Shown one piece after another: positions 19,009-26,920 of a DNA stretch of 64,000 bases. A program made the translations under genes and the position numbers. Where the stretch lies: the NCBI RefSeq assembly GCF_029478095.1, contig NZ_JAKOAV010000002.1:62001-126000 (forward strand). The letters run 5' to 3'. Numbering within the stretch: the first letter of the stretch is position 1; each line of letters starts with the position of its first letter. Origin of the DNA: Pelotomaculum isophthalicicum JI. GTDB lineage: Bacteria > Bacillota > Desulfotomaculia > Desulfotomaculales > Pelotomaculaceae. Below the pieces are notes generated by a model that was not told the DNA's origin, did not search any database, and saw only the letters and a program-made list of their open reading frames with translations.

Positions 19009-19776
19009 TTATCTCTTCCTTATCTCTTTCTTTTTTCTTGATTCCACCTTCTCCAAACAGCCGTACCCCTGCCCTCCCTTACTCCCAATCCCAGCATCAA
19101 GCCCTATCTGCAGCAGTTCGCGTGGACCTGTCAACTTCAGGCGGCAAGTGTATCCTTTAATAACCGTGCCTTTATAAGACATAACGTGCAGGCGGGGCCT
19201 GTCCAGCGGCCTTGCCTGGATTTCTCCTTCCGGAGGCTGTTTACCGTAAAAGGCCTCATATTTCTTGCGCAGGTTGGCATTAACCAGTTTATTGAACTCA
19301 CCTTCACCCGGTTGGTAATAACACGTATATTTACCTCCCCCGGGTCTTAGTAGAGTACTGTAAGCTACGACCGGCGATAAAGTACGTACTATTAAAACAT
19401 CACTATCCACTTTCAGTTCGTCAAAACGAACTTCATTGATATGTAAAATGGAGTCTCCAATTCGGACGTGGTTTTTGGTGAGCAGGTTATTGACCAGGGA
19501 AAGGAAAAATTTTATATCCGGTGATGAGATCACCAAATTGGCACCATCAGGAAATTTGATAGTACCTGCCGTGCTATCAATTAAGAACTTACCCATAATT
19601 CGAGAGAAGGAAAACATTTTAAAACGTCTGTTCCCGGCAGAGTAACCTTCGTCATGAATACGGGAGGCGACATCTTCGGGAAGCGCCGCGTAAATAGCTG
19701 ACTGAACTAAATAATTATATTGGATAGGGAGGGCGGGTGAGAACGGATCTATTTTCATATTTATGTAAGCATGCAA
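19009..19776 (-). CDS. cas6: crRNA-processing endoribonuclease Cas6
   Basis: 255 residues. The N-terminal LPIQYNYLVQSAIYAALPED matches the Cas6 ferredoxin fold opening, and the C-terminal GIGSKGGQGYGCLE is the glycine-rich loop of the family. Cas6 cuts the pre-crRNA in each repeat to leave the 8-base handle. The start is probably TTG at 19776: AGGAGG lies 7 bases before it. An ATG seven codons later is the alternative. It is the first gene of the effector operon; 118 bases separate it from cas8b. Confidence 0.92.
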   Translation of the reverse strand: MHAYINMKIDPFSPALPIQYNYLVQSAIYAALPEDVASRIHDEGYSAGNRRFKMFSFSRIMGKFLIDSTAGTIKFPDGANLVISSPDIKFFLSLVNNLLTKNHVRIGDSILHINEVRFDELKVDSDVLIVRTLSPVVAYSTLLRPGGGKYTCYYQPGEGEFNKLVNANLRKKYEAFYGKQPPEGEIQARPLDRPRLHVMSYKGTVIKGYTCRLKLTGPRELLQIGLDAGIGSKGGQGYGCLEKVESRKKKEIRKR

Positions 19777-20148
19777 AGCAAACCCTCCTGTAAAGCCTAA
19801 TTCTTAATCATTAGTTTAACATTTGGACATGACTAGTCTTTGTCACAAAGTAGAAAATTTTATTTTTAGATTCCAGAGAATTTATGTTAATTCATTATTT
19901 TATATTTGATTATACCACCATAATTTGCATATATCTACAAAATAGGACAATAAATAAGACTCTTTCCAATAACAACACGATAGTACACACAATAGTACTC
20001 TGGGAAGTGACGCATATAAGCGATCATATTGGAAACCTTATTTATCACAGCACCTCACCCATCCTTCGCCATTGTGTAACAGAATACCCCCAATAAACAT
20101 AAACTAAAATGACGACAACGCGGGAACCCAACCGACAAGAAAGGAGTT
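19777..20148. promoter_or_regulatory. AT-rich region upstream of cas6 with a palindromic site
   Basis: This 372-base gap separates divergent cas6 and the small gene at 20149. CTTTGTCACAAAG (19838-19850) is a perfect 13-base palindrome about 62 bases before cas6 and could be an operator. A TATAAT hexamer is present on the minus strand near 19910, and the rest is strongly AT-rich without a plausible reading frame. Presence of the cas promoter here is inferred from gene layout. Confidence 0.45.
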
Positions 20149-20415
20149 GTGAACAGCTTGTACCGCTTGCTCCCCCTATTGTTAATGCTCGCAGTCAGCC
20201 CAGAATCAGAAAAGAAACTAGAGAGTCTAAATTCCTTTATTCTAGCCACCAAAGATACTGTGTCGAGCATAAGAAATGGTATCGATACATTTCATGCTGC
20301 GATGATGCCCTTCATGACAGGACAGGGGACTAACAAACCCGGTTCTTCTTCACCCGCGCAACCACAATATAATGATATGCCGGGGCAAAAAGAAGCAGGC
20401 GATTCCGAGGTATAG
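20149..20415 (+). CDS. Small unassigned protein with hydrophobic N-terminus
   Basis: 88 residues if started at GTG 20149; AAGGAG is only two bases upstream, so TTG at 20158 (spacing 11) is a fair alternative. The start is hydrophobic (LYRLLPLLLMLAVSP) and the middle is an amphipathic helix (KKLESLNSFILATKDTVSSIRNGIDTF); the tail is rich in Pro, Gly, Ser and Gln. I do not recognise the family. It is followed by a good terminator at 20474. The C-terminal style resembles the neighbouring minus-strand unassigned gene, suggesting a shared context. Confidence 0.5.
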   Translation: MNSLYRLLPLLLMLAVSPESEKKLESLNSFILATKDTVSSIRNGIDTFHAAMMPFMTGQGTNKPGSSSPAQPQYNDMPGQKEAGDSEV

Positions 20416-20473
20416 TCATGCATCCTTTTGCCTGAACTAAGGCGGCTTCTTTTTAAACCGGAACTCTCCCCAC

Positions 20474-20506
20474 CGGGCTGTTATTATTTCAAGCCCGTTT
20501 TTTTTA
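20474..20506 (+). terminator. Rho-independent terminator for the 20149 gene
   Basis: CGGGCT (20474-20479) pairs with AGCCCG (20492-20497), followed directly by a run of eight T. Confidence 0.8.
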
Positions 20507-20513
20507 TGATTAC

Positions 20514-20559
20514 AGAAAAAACAAACCGCTTCCAGGCGGCACGAGCCACCTCCAAGCGG
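20514..20559 (-). terminator. Rho-independent terminator for the 20589-21588 genes
   Basis: On the minus strand CCGCTT and AAGCGG (plus 20526-20559) close a hairpin with further internal GAGG/CCT and GC pairs, followed by TTTGTTTTTT. It faces the opposite terminator at 20474, so the two convergent units are insulated. Confidence 0.75.
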
Positions 20560-20588
20560 CGACAAACGATCAAAAGTTCCCTTACAAC

Positions 20589-21251
20589 CTATTTGCTTTG
20601 CACTCTTTTGCGGTTATCCAGGCTATCCCACTTCATAATTTTCGGCACTTCCCGGACGGCTTGTTTTTCGCCGCTCCGGTCATTTTTCGCTGTTCCGGCT
20701 GCGTTTGACGCGTCATTGGCTGCAGCCGGCGTATCTTTTGATGAGTCTGACTTGGTGTTATTCTTCGCGCCTGTTCCCATTAACCCGGCCATCATGTTCA
20801 TAAGGTTGCTCAAATCCATATTCTGCCCCCCGAGGGCGCAAAGCAGGCTCGTCAGCATAGCTGGATTCAGTCCTTGCCCCTCCTTACCGCCGCCAAGACA
20901 TCCCAAAAGGTTCATTAACGCGGCAGGGTTGAATCCCTGCCCGCCGGTACCGCCTTGGTTGCCCAGCAAGCCTGCCAACATACCTATCAGGTCATTTAGT
21001 GACGGAGCCGTCCCGGTAGTACTGACCGGCGCAGGCGCCGGAACTGTCGCCGGCGCCGTGACCGGAGACTGTATGTATCCGCTGGAACTGCCGTGATAAC
21101 GGTTCCCGATCAGACTCAAGATACTGGTGAGGTTTACCGAACACATATAAATCAACATTGTTTCCTGGTCCATCCCATACTTTGACTGCAGTTCCAGCAC
21201 CCTCGCGACCGCTTCTTCCAACATGGCAGTTCCTTTGGCATCTTCAGCCAA
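20589..21251 (-). CDS. Unassigned Gly/Met/Leu-rich repeat protein
   Basis: 220 residues. The first 55 form a helical domain (EEAVARVLELQSKYGMDQETMLIYM). Residues about 65-160 contain low-complexity Pro/Ala/Thr followed by three related Gly/Leu/Met-rich units: LNDLIGMLAGLLGNQGG, ALMNLLGCLGGGKEGQG and LMNMMAGLMGTGAKN. The tail is Ala/Asp/Lys-rich. I do not recognise the family; such repeats are seen in uncharacterised Peptococcaceae proteins. It lies 34 bases after the YbaB-like gene, so the two are probably one operon ending at the terminator near 20530. Confidence 0.6.
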   Translation of the reverse strand: MAEDAKGTAMLEEAVARVLELQSKYGMDQETMLIYMCSVNLTSILSLIGNRYHGSSSGYIQSPVTAPATVPAPAPVSTTGTAPSLNDLIGMLAGLLGNQGGTGGQGFNPAALMNLLGCLGGGKEGQGLNPAMLTSLLCALGGQNMDLSNLMNMMAGLMGTGAKNNTKSDSSKDTPAAANDASNAAGTAKNDRSGEKQAVREVPKIMKWDSLDNRKRVQSK

Positions 21252-21285
21252 TCAAATCACCTCCCCGGTTAAATGTATGATATTG

Positions 21286-21588
21286 TTAAAACAATCCGGG
21301 TATATTGGGAATACTCATCCCACCGGTCAACTTGGCGATTTCGTTTTTAAACAAACTTTTTGATTCGGCGGTAGCTCTATTGAACGCACTCGCCACCATT
21401 ATTTCCAGTGCCTCGGCATTACCAGGTTTCAGAGCGCCCGGGCCGAATTTAACATTCAGCACCTGCTGCTGGCCGTCCATCACAATGCTGAACAATCCTT
21501 CACCCTCACTGATTTCCACGGTTTTGTTTTTAAGCTCCTGCTGCAACTTTTGCATCTCGGCAACTATCGCGCCCATATTATTCATCAT
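21286..21588 (-). CDS. Second YbaB/EbfC-family nucleoid-associated protein
   Basis: 100 residues with the YbaB layout: an N-terminal coiled helix (MGAIVAEMQKLQQELKNKTVEIS), a middle sheet (GEGLFSIVMDGQQQVLNVKFGPGAL) and a C-terminal helix ending EIAKLTGGMSIPNIPGLF, the family signature. YbaB dimers bind DNA. A canonical ybaB with the same ending lies at 55860 beside recR, so this is a paralogue outside the usual context. It is transcribed together with the unassigned gene at 20589. Confidence 0.88.
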   Translation of the reverse strand: MMNNMGAIVAEMQKLQQELKNKTVEISEGEGLFSIVMDGQQQVLNVKFGPGALKPGNAEALEIMVASAFNRATAESKSLFKNEIAKLTGGMSIPNIPGLF

Positions 21589-21681
21589 TCGATTCTTTTC
21601 CCCTTTCCATACACAGCGTCATGGCCGCTGCAACTCATTATTAAATATATTCGCCCGGCGCTAAAAAAGTTTATTAAAGGC

Positions 21682-21708
21682 AAAAAAAAAGCTGTTTTAC
21701 AACAGCTT
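21682..21708 (-). terminator. Rho-independent terminator after the SPOCS/His-rich gene
   Basis: AGCTGTT and AACAGCT pair around a short loop (21690-21707), with nine A before it on the plus strand giving a U run on the minus strand. The T-rich sequence on the other side makes it bidirectional. Confidence 0.8.
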
Positions 21709-21728
21709 TTTCTATTTTCATCCCGGGA

Positions 21729-22811
21729 TTAATAGTGCTTGCGCATGCATTCCAGCATAACATCGTCAATTTTGACAGTGTTGGTGTTCCCAGTGCTTGG
21801 GGTAAAGGTGAAGCGGACCATGATTGAATCAACGCTTGAATCTACTGCCGGTGTGGTAAACTGGACCTGGGTGTAGGCATTGTCCGGTATACCGGTGCTG
21901 GGCAGCGTTTGCGTGCCGATGCCGATCTGAGTGCCGAATTGATCATAGAATACTACTTCAGCGGTTAAGGAGAAAGCGCTGGTCGCGCCGAGCACATCTT
22001 CCCTGACCCAGAAGGTGAGGCGGTACTGGCGTTCGCCAACGATTTTTTTGCTGATCATCTGGAATAAAGCACCAGGCAGCGCCGTATTCAGCAGGCCGAT
22101 CTCCGCCGCGAATGACCCGGAATGAGCCGTAGTGGTCTGGGATACATTGCTCGCGCCCCAAAAGACCGGGGAATAGGGGCTGGCCCAGGCTTCGAGGCCG
22201 CCGTCCCTAAGCAGGTTGCCGACGGGAGCCTCTTCCGGTGACGGGCAGGTCTGCACATAGATTTTGCGGTCTTCCGTAACCCTGGCGGTAGCCTGAATGA
22301 CAGAAGTCTGGTGGACCCGGCAGCCGCGATGAATTTCAAAGTTCACATCAACATCAACATGACGGAACGTAATAGTAACATCATGCTTGTGGTGAACCTT
22401 CACAGGTTCAGCCAGTTCAACCAGCTTGGAAAACGGCAGATCCTCAGTCACGAATTTGACTTCGTTATTTTTATTTACATAGAATATTTTCTTGTGCAGA
22501 GTGCCGTTGACAACGATTTTCTTAAGAAACAAATCCCTAAACGGGTGCATGCTGTCGTGATGCACCATAACGAATTCTTCATCATGGTGGAAATGGTCGT
22601 CATGATGATGATGGGCTTCTTCAACAAACACCGGTGTGCCGGTCAGATCGCGAACATGAGCTTTAATTCTGTCGCAATTGTGGACCAATTCGGGCAAGGT
22701 GGCAATGTTGTCGACAACCACTTCCACATCTACAGACGCAATAACTAACGGCACTCTTATTTCAATGCATTTCACCGGCTGAACTTCCGTGTAGTAGAAT
22801 TGTTCAGGCAT
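21729..22811 (-). CDS. SPOCS (DUF3794)-like protein with His-rich insert and C-terminal beta-sandwich
   Basis: 360 residues. About residues 10-195 resemble a SPOCS/DUF3794 unit (KKIVVNGTLHKKIFYVNKNNEVKFVTEDLPFSKLVELAE), a domain found in spore coat and spore morphogenetic proteins. Residues 67-89 contain ten His, including four in a row, with several Asp and Glu, which suggests metal binding. Residues about 199-360 look like a carbohydrate-binding type beta-sandwich (NLLRDGGLEAW to VKIDDVMLECM). Start ATG 22811 has AGGAGG upstream. It lies 48 bases after the next SPOCS gene, probably in one operon. Spore surface location is inferred. Confidence 0.75.
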   Translation of the reverse strand: MPEQFYYTEVQPVKCIEIRVPLVIASVDVEVVVDNIATLPELVHNCDRIKAHVRDLTGTPVFVEEAHHHHDDHFHHDEEFVMVHHDSMHPFRDLFLKKIVVNGTLHKKIFYVNKNNEVKFVTEDLPFSKLVELAEPVKVHHKHDVTITFRHVDVDVNFEIHRGCRVHQTSVIQATARVTEDRKIYVQTCPSPEEAPVGNLLRDGGLEAWASPYSPVFWGASNVSQTTTAHSGSFAAEIGLLNTALPGALFQMISKKIVGERQYRLTFWVREDVLGATSAFSLTAEVVFYDQFGTQIGIGTQTLPSTGIPDNAYTQVQFTTPAVDSSVDSIMVRFTFTPSTGNTNTVKIDDVMLECMRKHY

Positions 22812-22859
22812 TCTTTTAGACCTCCTTAATTATTTTTTAATTGCATTCAACAAAAATTA

Positions 22860-24398
22860 TTAACCCATTGGCGCGCACGGAATCTTAATCACCTGTCCGA
22901 CGCTGAGGACATCCGGGTTGGTAATCTGCGGGTTTTCAGCCAGGATCAGGGCCACCGTCGTTCCATGCGCCGCGGCAATTTTACTGAGTGTGTCACCCGC
23001 CAGAACAGTATAATCAGTTGGCACACAGGTAATAGGCGTGGGAGTCGGTGTGACGGCGGGCACATAAACGTGCAGTTGGGACAGATCGGTCACTGTCGCC
23101 TTGACTTTTAAAACAGCTTCCGTGTGTAAATCACACCCTTGCTGATCCACACTTACATATTCCGGACTGATTTTAACTTTGGCTCTCATACCATGTTCTG
23201 CGCCGGGCACTGTCACAAACGTGCGGAAATTCAAACGCTGGTGCAGCGCGTGGACAGCCTGGTCGGGTTTTGTGCTGACATAAACCACTTCCACATCGGC
23301 ATGACCTCTGATCAACACTCTACCCTTTTGTATATCTGTTTCCGTAGCTTTTACCTTATCTACCCTTGACTCCAGCACTTTCATGACGGCGGGTTTTGTT
23401 TCAGGAACTTCAGTTGTTTCCCTGAGAACCACTTGAGTTTCTCCTGCGCCGATTTCCCGGTCAATCTTCAGTTTTACCTTGTCATAGCCCGCCTCATTTT
23501 GTAATTTGGTAGGAACATTTTTTAGCGTCCTGGTTTCGGAAACAAAGACGGTCAGCTTGACGATGACATCCGCTGTTAACCTCGGACAAGTTACCGTCGA
23601 AATTTCGGCGCTTTCCACTTCCGCCCGCACATGAACGTTCATGCCATGCTGGGCTTCAGGAACTTCCACAAAGTCACTGAATTTGATGACTTGGTGCAGG
23701 TCATGAACGGATTGCCCCGGGGTCAAGGACACATACAAAACTTCAAGTCTTACCTCACCGTCCACAATCACTTTGCCGGCAAGGACCCGTTTATCAGTAA
23801 TTTCTACTTCCGCTTTGGTATTCAGAACTTTTTCCACGCCCGGTTTTTCTTCTGGCACTTCGAACGTATCGCTGACAATAATTTGCTTGGTTTCCTTCTC
23901 ACCAATCATGTGTTCGACAGTGATATCCTGGGTTTCCAGAGCGACATTCCCGGCCGGAGTGGTCGTGAGCACTTCCATTTCTTCAACATCCATTATTTTT
24001 GCAAAAGTGCTGAGCACAGCGGCCACATCAAATGCACAAGCGTTGGTTTTACTTGGAGTCAAACTCACATCCTCCACAGTAAAATCGACAACATAATCCA
24101 TCCCGGGCTCGGCGCCTGGCACATCGACAAAGGTCGTAAAATTGACATCGCCGTGCATCGAGTGAACTGATTGATCAGGTTCAAAGGCGACATACATCAC
24201 TTGTACAGTCAGGGTCCCATTAATGATAATCTTGTCCGGGACAATGCTGATGTCTCTAACTTTGGCAGTTGTTTCTTTTGATAAAATCTTTTCCACGCTC
24301 GGCTTTGTTTCAGGAACTTCAATCTGACCTCTAACCACGGTCTGAACTCTATTTTCACCCTGGACCAAATTGACCTTAAGCATTTCGGTTCCAGCCAT
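22860..24398 (-). CDS. Triple SPOCS (DUF3794) domain protein with C-terminal LysM
   Basis: 512 residues. Three homologous SPOCS units are visible, each with VPE(T/E)KP(S/G/A)V.K(I/V)L, a GKVIVDG-like strand, VxYVSxxPxQ(S/A)VHxLH and FVxVPxAxxGM. After a Thr/Pro linker comes one LysM domain (about 463-507: YTVLAGDTLSKIAAAHGTTV to IKIPC), which binds peptidoglycan. The domain set is that of spore coat/cortex assembly proteins such as SafA/SpoVID relatives. AGGAGG precedes the ATG at 24398. The next gene downstream also has a SPOCS-like unit. Confidence 0.88.
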   Translation of the reverse strand: MAGTEMLKVNLVQGENRVQTVVRGQIEVPETKPSVEKILSKETTAKVRDISIVPDKIIINGTLTVQVMYVAFEPDQSVHSMHGDVNFTTFVDVPGAEPGMDYVVDFTVEDVSLTPSKTNACAFDVAAVLSTFAKIMDVEEMEVLTTTPAGNVALETQDITVEHMIGEKETKQIIVSDTFEVPEEKPGVEKVLNTKAEVEITDKRVLAGKVIVDGEVRLEVLYVSLTPGQSVHDLHQVIKFSDFVEVPEAQHGMNVHVRAEVESAEISTVTCPRLTADVIVKLTVFVSETRTLKNVPTKLQNEAGYDKVKLKIDREIGAGETQVVLRETTEVPETKPAVMKVLESRVDKVKATETDIQKGRVLIRGHADVEVVYVSTKPDQAVHALHQRLNFRTFVTVPGAEHGMRAKVKISPEYVSVDQQGCDLHTEAVLKVKATVTDLSQLHVYVPAVTPTPTPITCVPTDYTVLAGDTLSKIAAAHGTTVALILAENPQITNPDVLSVGQVIKIPCAPMG

Positions 24399-24488
24399 GA
24401 TGGTTTCCTCCTTTCAAAATTTTTCTATACTAATATATGAGAGAAACATACGAAAATGTGCAATAAAGGTAGTCCGCCTGCAAAAAAC

Positions 24489-24517
24489 GAAAAAAAAAAG
24501 AGGACCTGGGTCCTCTT
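24489..24517 (-). terminator. Rho-independent terminator after the CAP-domain gene
   Basis: AGAGGACC pairs with GGTCCTCT around two bases (24499-24516), with a nine-A run on the plus strand giving a U run on the minus strand. Confidence 0.8.
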
Positions 24518-24595
24518 CCTTATTTTAACATAATAAATATTTTTTATATTGTTTATATCTCGATCAGTTCTTCAATTTTTATGCTATACCGTTAA

Positions 24596-25579
24596 TCAAC
24601 CGATAAACATCTGCACGAACATTTTCCCGTATGGGCCGCCGCTGACAACACCAATGCCCACTTTAGTATAATTTGAATTTAATATGTTTGCCCGGTGTCC
24701 GGACGAGTTCATCAGATTGGTATGCGCAGAATCAACGGTTGGAGCCCCGGCTAGGTTTTCCCCGGCGTAGCGATACTGCACCCCGTATGTTTTCATCATA
24801 TCGAAGGGAGAACCGTAAGTTGGTGACGTATGGTCAAAATAATTTTTATCAATCATATCCTGCCCCTTCATTCTTGCCAACTTGACCAGGGTCAGATCGA
24901 TTTGCAGTGGTTGCAGGCCTGCCTTGCTCCTTTCCTGATTCACCAAATCGAACATCCGCTGCTCGTCGGCATTTAAACCGCTTACGGGTGTCGGCGTGGG
25001 TGTTGGTGTTGGCGTCGGTGTCGGTGTCGGTGTCGGTGTTGGCGTTGGCGTTGGCGTCGGCGTCGGTGTTGGTGTCGGTGTAATCACTTTTTGACCGCCT
25101 GTAAACAACAGGACGATAGTTTTATAGTTGTTTTTTGTGATTATTCCAACGCCAACCCGGTCATAAGATGAGCTGAGTATGCTCGAACGGCTGCCGCCGG
25201 CGCTTAGTCCCTGAAATGCCGAGTTAACAGTCATAGCCTTGCATAGGCTTTCCCCGGCGCTGCTATACTGCACACCGGCCGCCCTCAACATATCACAGGT
25301 AGATCCATACATTGGCGAGTTATGGCTGAAATAGCCGTTCGAAGCAATATCCTGGGCCTTAATCCGGGCCAGATTTGACAGAACAGGGTCGACAACCAGC
25401 GAGGCTTTATTCGCGTCATGGCGCGCCTGATTTATCAGGTCAGCCATAGACTGCTCATCAGCTGTGCAGGAAAGGCTGGCGTCAGCCGGCGCCGGAGCCG
25501 CCGCCCCAATCGAGAAAGCCAGCGCAAGAAGGAACAAGGTAGCAATCAAACCGAACTTCAGGTTTTTGGAAAACCGCAT
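24596..25579 (-). CDS. Secreted protein with two CAP (YkwD/SCP) domains
   Basis: 327 residues: a signal peptide (MRFSKNLKFGLIATLFLLALAFSIGAAA region), a first CAP domain (about 36-165), a linker of about 17 Thr-Pro pairs, and a second CAP domain (about 205-327). The second keeps the family residues HTSPTYGSPF, AGENLAG and GHRANILN. The first has HNSPMYGS and AGESLCKA but GSRSSILS in place of the GHR motif, so it may be inactive. CAP proteins of this type are secreted and wall-associated. A c-di-AMP riboswitch lies directly upstream and a terminator follows. Confidence 0.9.
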   Translation of the reverse strand: MRFSKNLKFGLIATLFLLALAFSIGAAAPAPADASLSCTADEQSMADLINQARHDANKASLVVDPVLSNLARIKAQDIASNGYFSHNSPMYGSTCDMLRAAGVQYSSAGESLCKAMTVNSAFQGLSAGGSRSSILSSSYDRVGVGIITKNNYKTIVLLFTGGQKVITPTPTPTPTPTPTPTPTPTPTPTPTPTPTPTPVSGLNADEQRMFDLVNQERSKAGLQPLQIDLTLVKLARMKGQDMIDKNYFDHTSPTYGSPFDMMKTYGVQYRYAGENLAGAPTVDSAHTNLMNSSGHRANILNSNYTKVGIGVVSGGPYGKMFVQMFIG

Positions 25580-25597
25580 AAAGTTACTCCTTTCTTT

Positions 25598-25790
25598 TGA
25601 GCCTCCGGGGTTAGCTGACGGGTTCGGTAAAAGACAAAACCCTACCCATTCGAGTCACAAGATAAAGGACATGGCATTATTATACAATAATACCGGTGCC
25701 TGGGTCTTAGCTAATGACTTTACCGGGATTCACCCCATAAACCGGTTCCCCCGTACCCTGATTTTTTGGGATTCGGCTGCTTGTATTTAA
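25598..25790 (-). ncRNA. c-di-AMP riboswitch (ydaO/yuaA type) upstream of the CAP-domain gene
   Basis: On the minus strand the leader contains, in order, GGGGGAACCGG, GGGGTGAATCCCGG, TTAGCTAAGACCC, and near the gene CCGAACCCGTCAGCTAACC followed by CCGGAGGC. These are the conserved blocks of the ydaO/yuaA riboswitch, which turns expression of wall hydrolases and osmolyte transporters off when c-di-AMP is high. It ends about 20 bases before the CAP gene start, leaving AAAGGAG for translation. No separate terminator hairpin is obvious to me, so the mechanism is open. Confidence 0.88.
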
Positions 25791-25846
25791 TTGGCATTGA
25801 CTTAACGTCTGACGTCTGACGTCCGCCAAAAGACGGCTGTTAAAGA

Positions 25847-25866
25847 AGCTCTTTATGAAAAGAGCT
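25847..25866 (-). terminator. Hairpin downstream of the GX3-repeat gene
   Basis: AGCTCTTT pairs with AAAGAGCT around four bases, followed on the minus strand by TCTTTAAC. It probably ends transcription of the genes at 26023-26833, but its U tract is weak. Upstream in the gap (25803-25826) are three copies of a GTCTGAC-like heptamer. Confidence 0.45.
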
Positions 25867-26022
25867 TGTACAAGTTTAATATATAAGCGAATGGGGTCTC
25901 ATGGCAAAACGGGCAATTAAAGACCAGCTATCGTAATGTTTACTTTTATGGGATTATTCTGCGGTGTTGTCAGATAGACTCCAAATTAGGGTTGATTGCT
26001 AAGATCCGGCAAAAAATAAAAG

Positions 26023-26394
26023 CTAACGGCAGTTGTCCAGGGCCTTGGTTACTACATGAACATCTACTAATAATAACTTAAACAAAGTTTCCGCTTCCCT
26101 GGCCGCGCAACCGGACAGAAAAATACTTAGCTGACCGCTATCGACAAGTTTTCGGATTACCTGGTAAACCCTGCCGTACGGTGGGTCGGCGCCTGGAGAC
26201 TCTTCGGCGCCAGACCCTTCACTAAGTCTCAGTGCCGCTAAAAACCCATTGTTGTAACCTAATGCGCTTCCTTCGGTATATCCTTTTTCAAACCCTGACT
26301 CAAAGCCCAAGTTGTATCCTAAATGATAACCAAGATCTTTCTGCCGACCATGGGTCCAACATTGCTCATTTTTCCCTTTTTTTTCTTCGCCCAT
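26023..26394 (-). CDS. Unassigned protein with eight consecutive GX3 repeats
   Basis: 123 residues. Gly recurs exactly every fourth residue at 22, 26, 30, 34, 38, 42, 46 and 50, mostly with an aromatic residue next (GYHLGYNLGFESGFEKG). This is the GX3 pattern seen in Yae1/LTO1-type helical proteins. The C-terminal 50 residues form a separate domain (YQVIRKLVDSGQLSIFLSGCAAREAETLF). I do not recognise a bacterial family. It follows the 26423 gene by 28 bases, probably co-transcribed. Confidence 0.6.
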   Translation of the reverse strand: MGEEKKGKNEQCWTHGRQKDLGYHLGYNLGFESGFEKGYTEGSALGYNNGFLAALRLSEGSGAEESPGADPPYGRVYQVIRKLVDSGQLSIFLSGCAAREAETLFKLLLVDVHVVTKALDNCR

Positions 26395-26422
26395 GTCTCC
26401 TGCCCTTCCAAGAGATTATACC

Positions 26423-26833
26423 CTAATATGTACCCATGGCATTAGGGGCGTAAAATACCGCCCCTAGACCTTCAGTAAGAACCAAACATTCCAGCCCATC
26501 AGCACCCGTTACAAAACAGGTTAAGATAAATAACTTTTTTTTCAAACCTTTACGAAACCGTTTCACGAGCAATTCATCAAGGTTATTCAAGGTGCTCACC
26601 ATTTGCTGTGAGCTATCCACTACGAGTGAATACCGGCCGTCCGCCTGTTTGTTCAGGACAATTTGAAACGGCGAGTTCTGGTCCTGCCCCGATAACTCGT
26701 TAATCTTTTCAAGATATTGTTGAGCCGCTTTCATGGCGTCTTCTCTGTTGTTAAAACTCGGACCGATTGCCGGGATATCTTCACCTAAAAAAGCCAGCGC
26801 TACATCACCGGACACAACTGCTTTCAGTACCAT
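26423..26833 (-). CDS. Unassigned 136-residue protein
   Basis: Start taken at the ATG at 26833, with GGGGAGG 7 bases upstream (26841-26848); an upstream frame to 26878 would read through this site. The sequence begins MVLKAVVSGDVALAFLGEDIPAIGPSFNN, has a helical stretch AMKAAQQYLEKINELSG and then a probable beta-rich core (FQIVLNKQADGRYSLVVDSS). No recognisable motif or membrane segment. It may form a two-gene unit with the GX3-repeat protein. Confidence 0.55.
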   Translation of the reverse strand: MVLKAVVSGDVALAFLGEDIPAIGPSFNNREDAMKAAQQYLEKINELSGQDQNSPFQIVLNKQADGRYSLVVDSSQQMVSTLNNLDELLVKRFRKGLKKKLFILTCFVTGADGLECLVLTEGLGAVFYAPNAMGTY

Positions 26834-26920
26834 AAGATAAGCCTCCCCGGTAATCAATATATGGCCCGGCTGAAACAAAGGTGAGGTGGATCAGCAAAAA
26901 TCAATAATTTACGGGGAAAG

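Noticed and set aside
24975-25082. GGTGTCGGTGTTGG-type tandem repeat resembling a microsatellite
   Set aside because: It codes for the Thr-Pro linker of the CAP protein in frame; no need for a separate repeat element.
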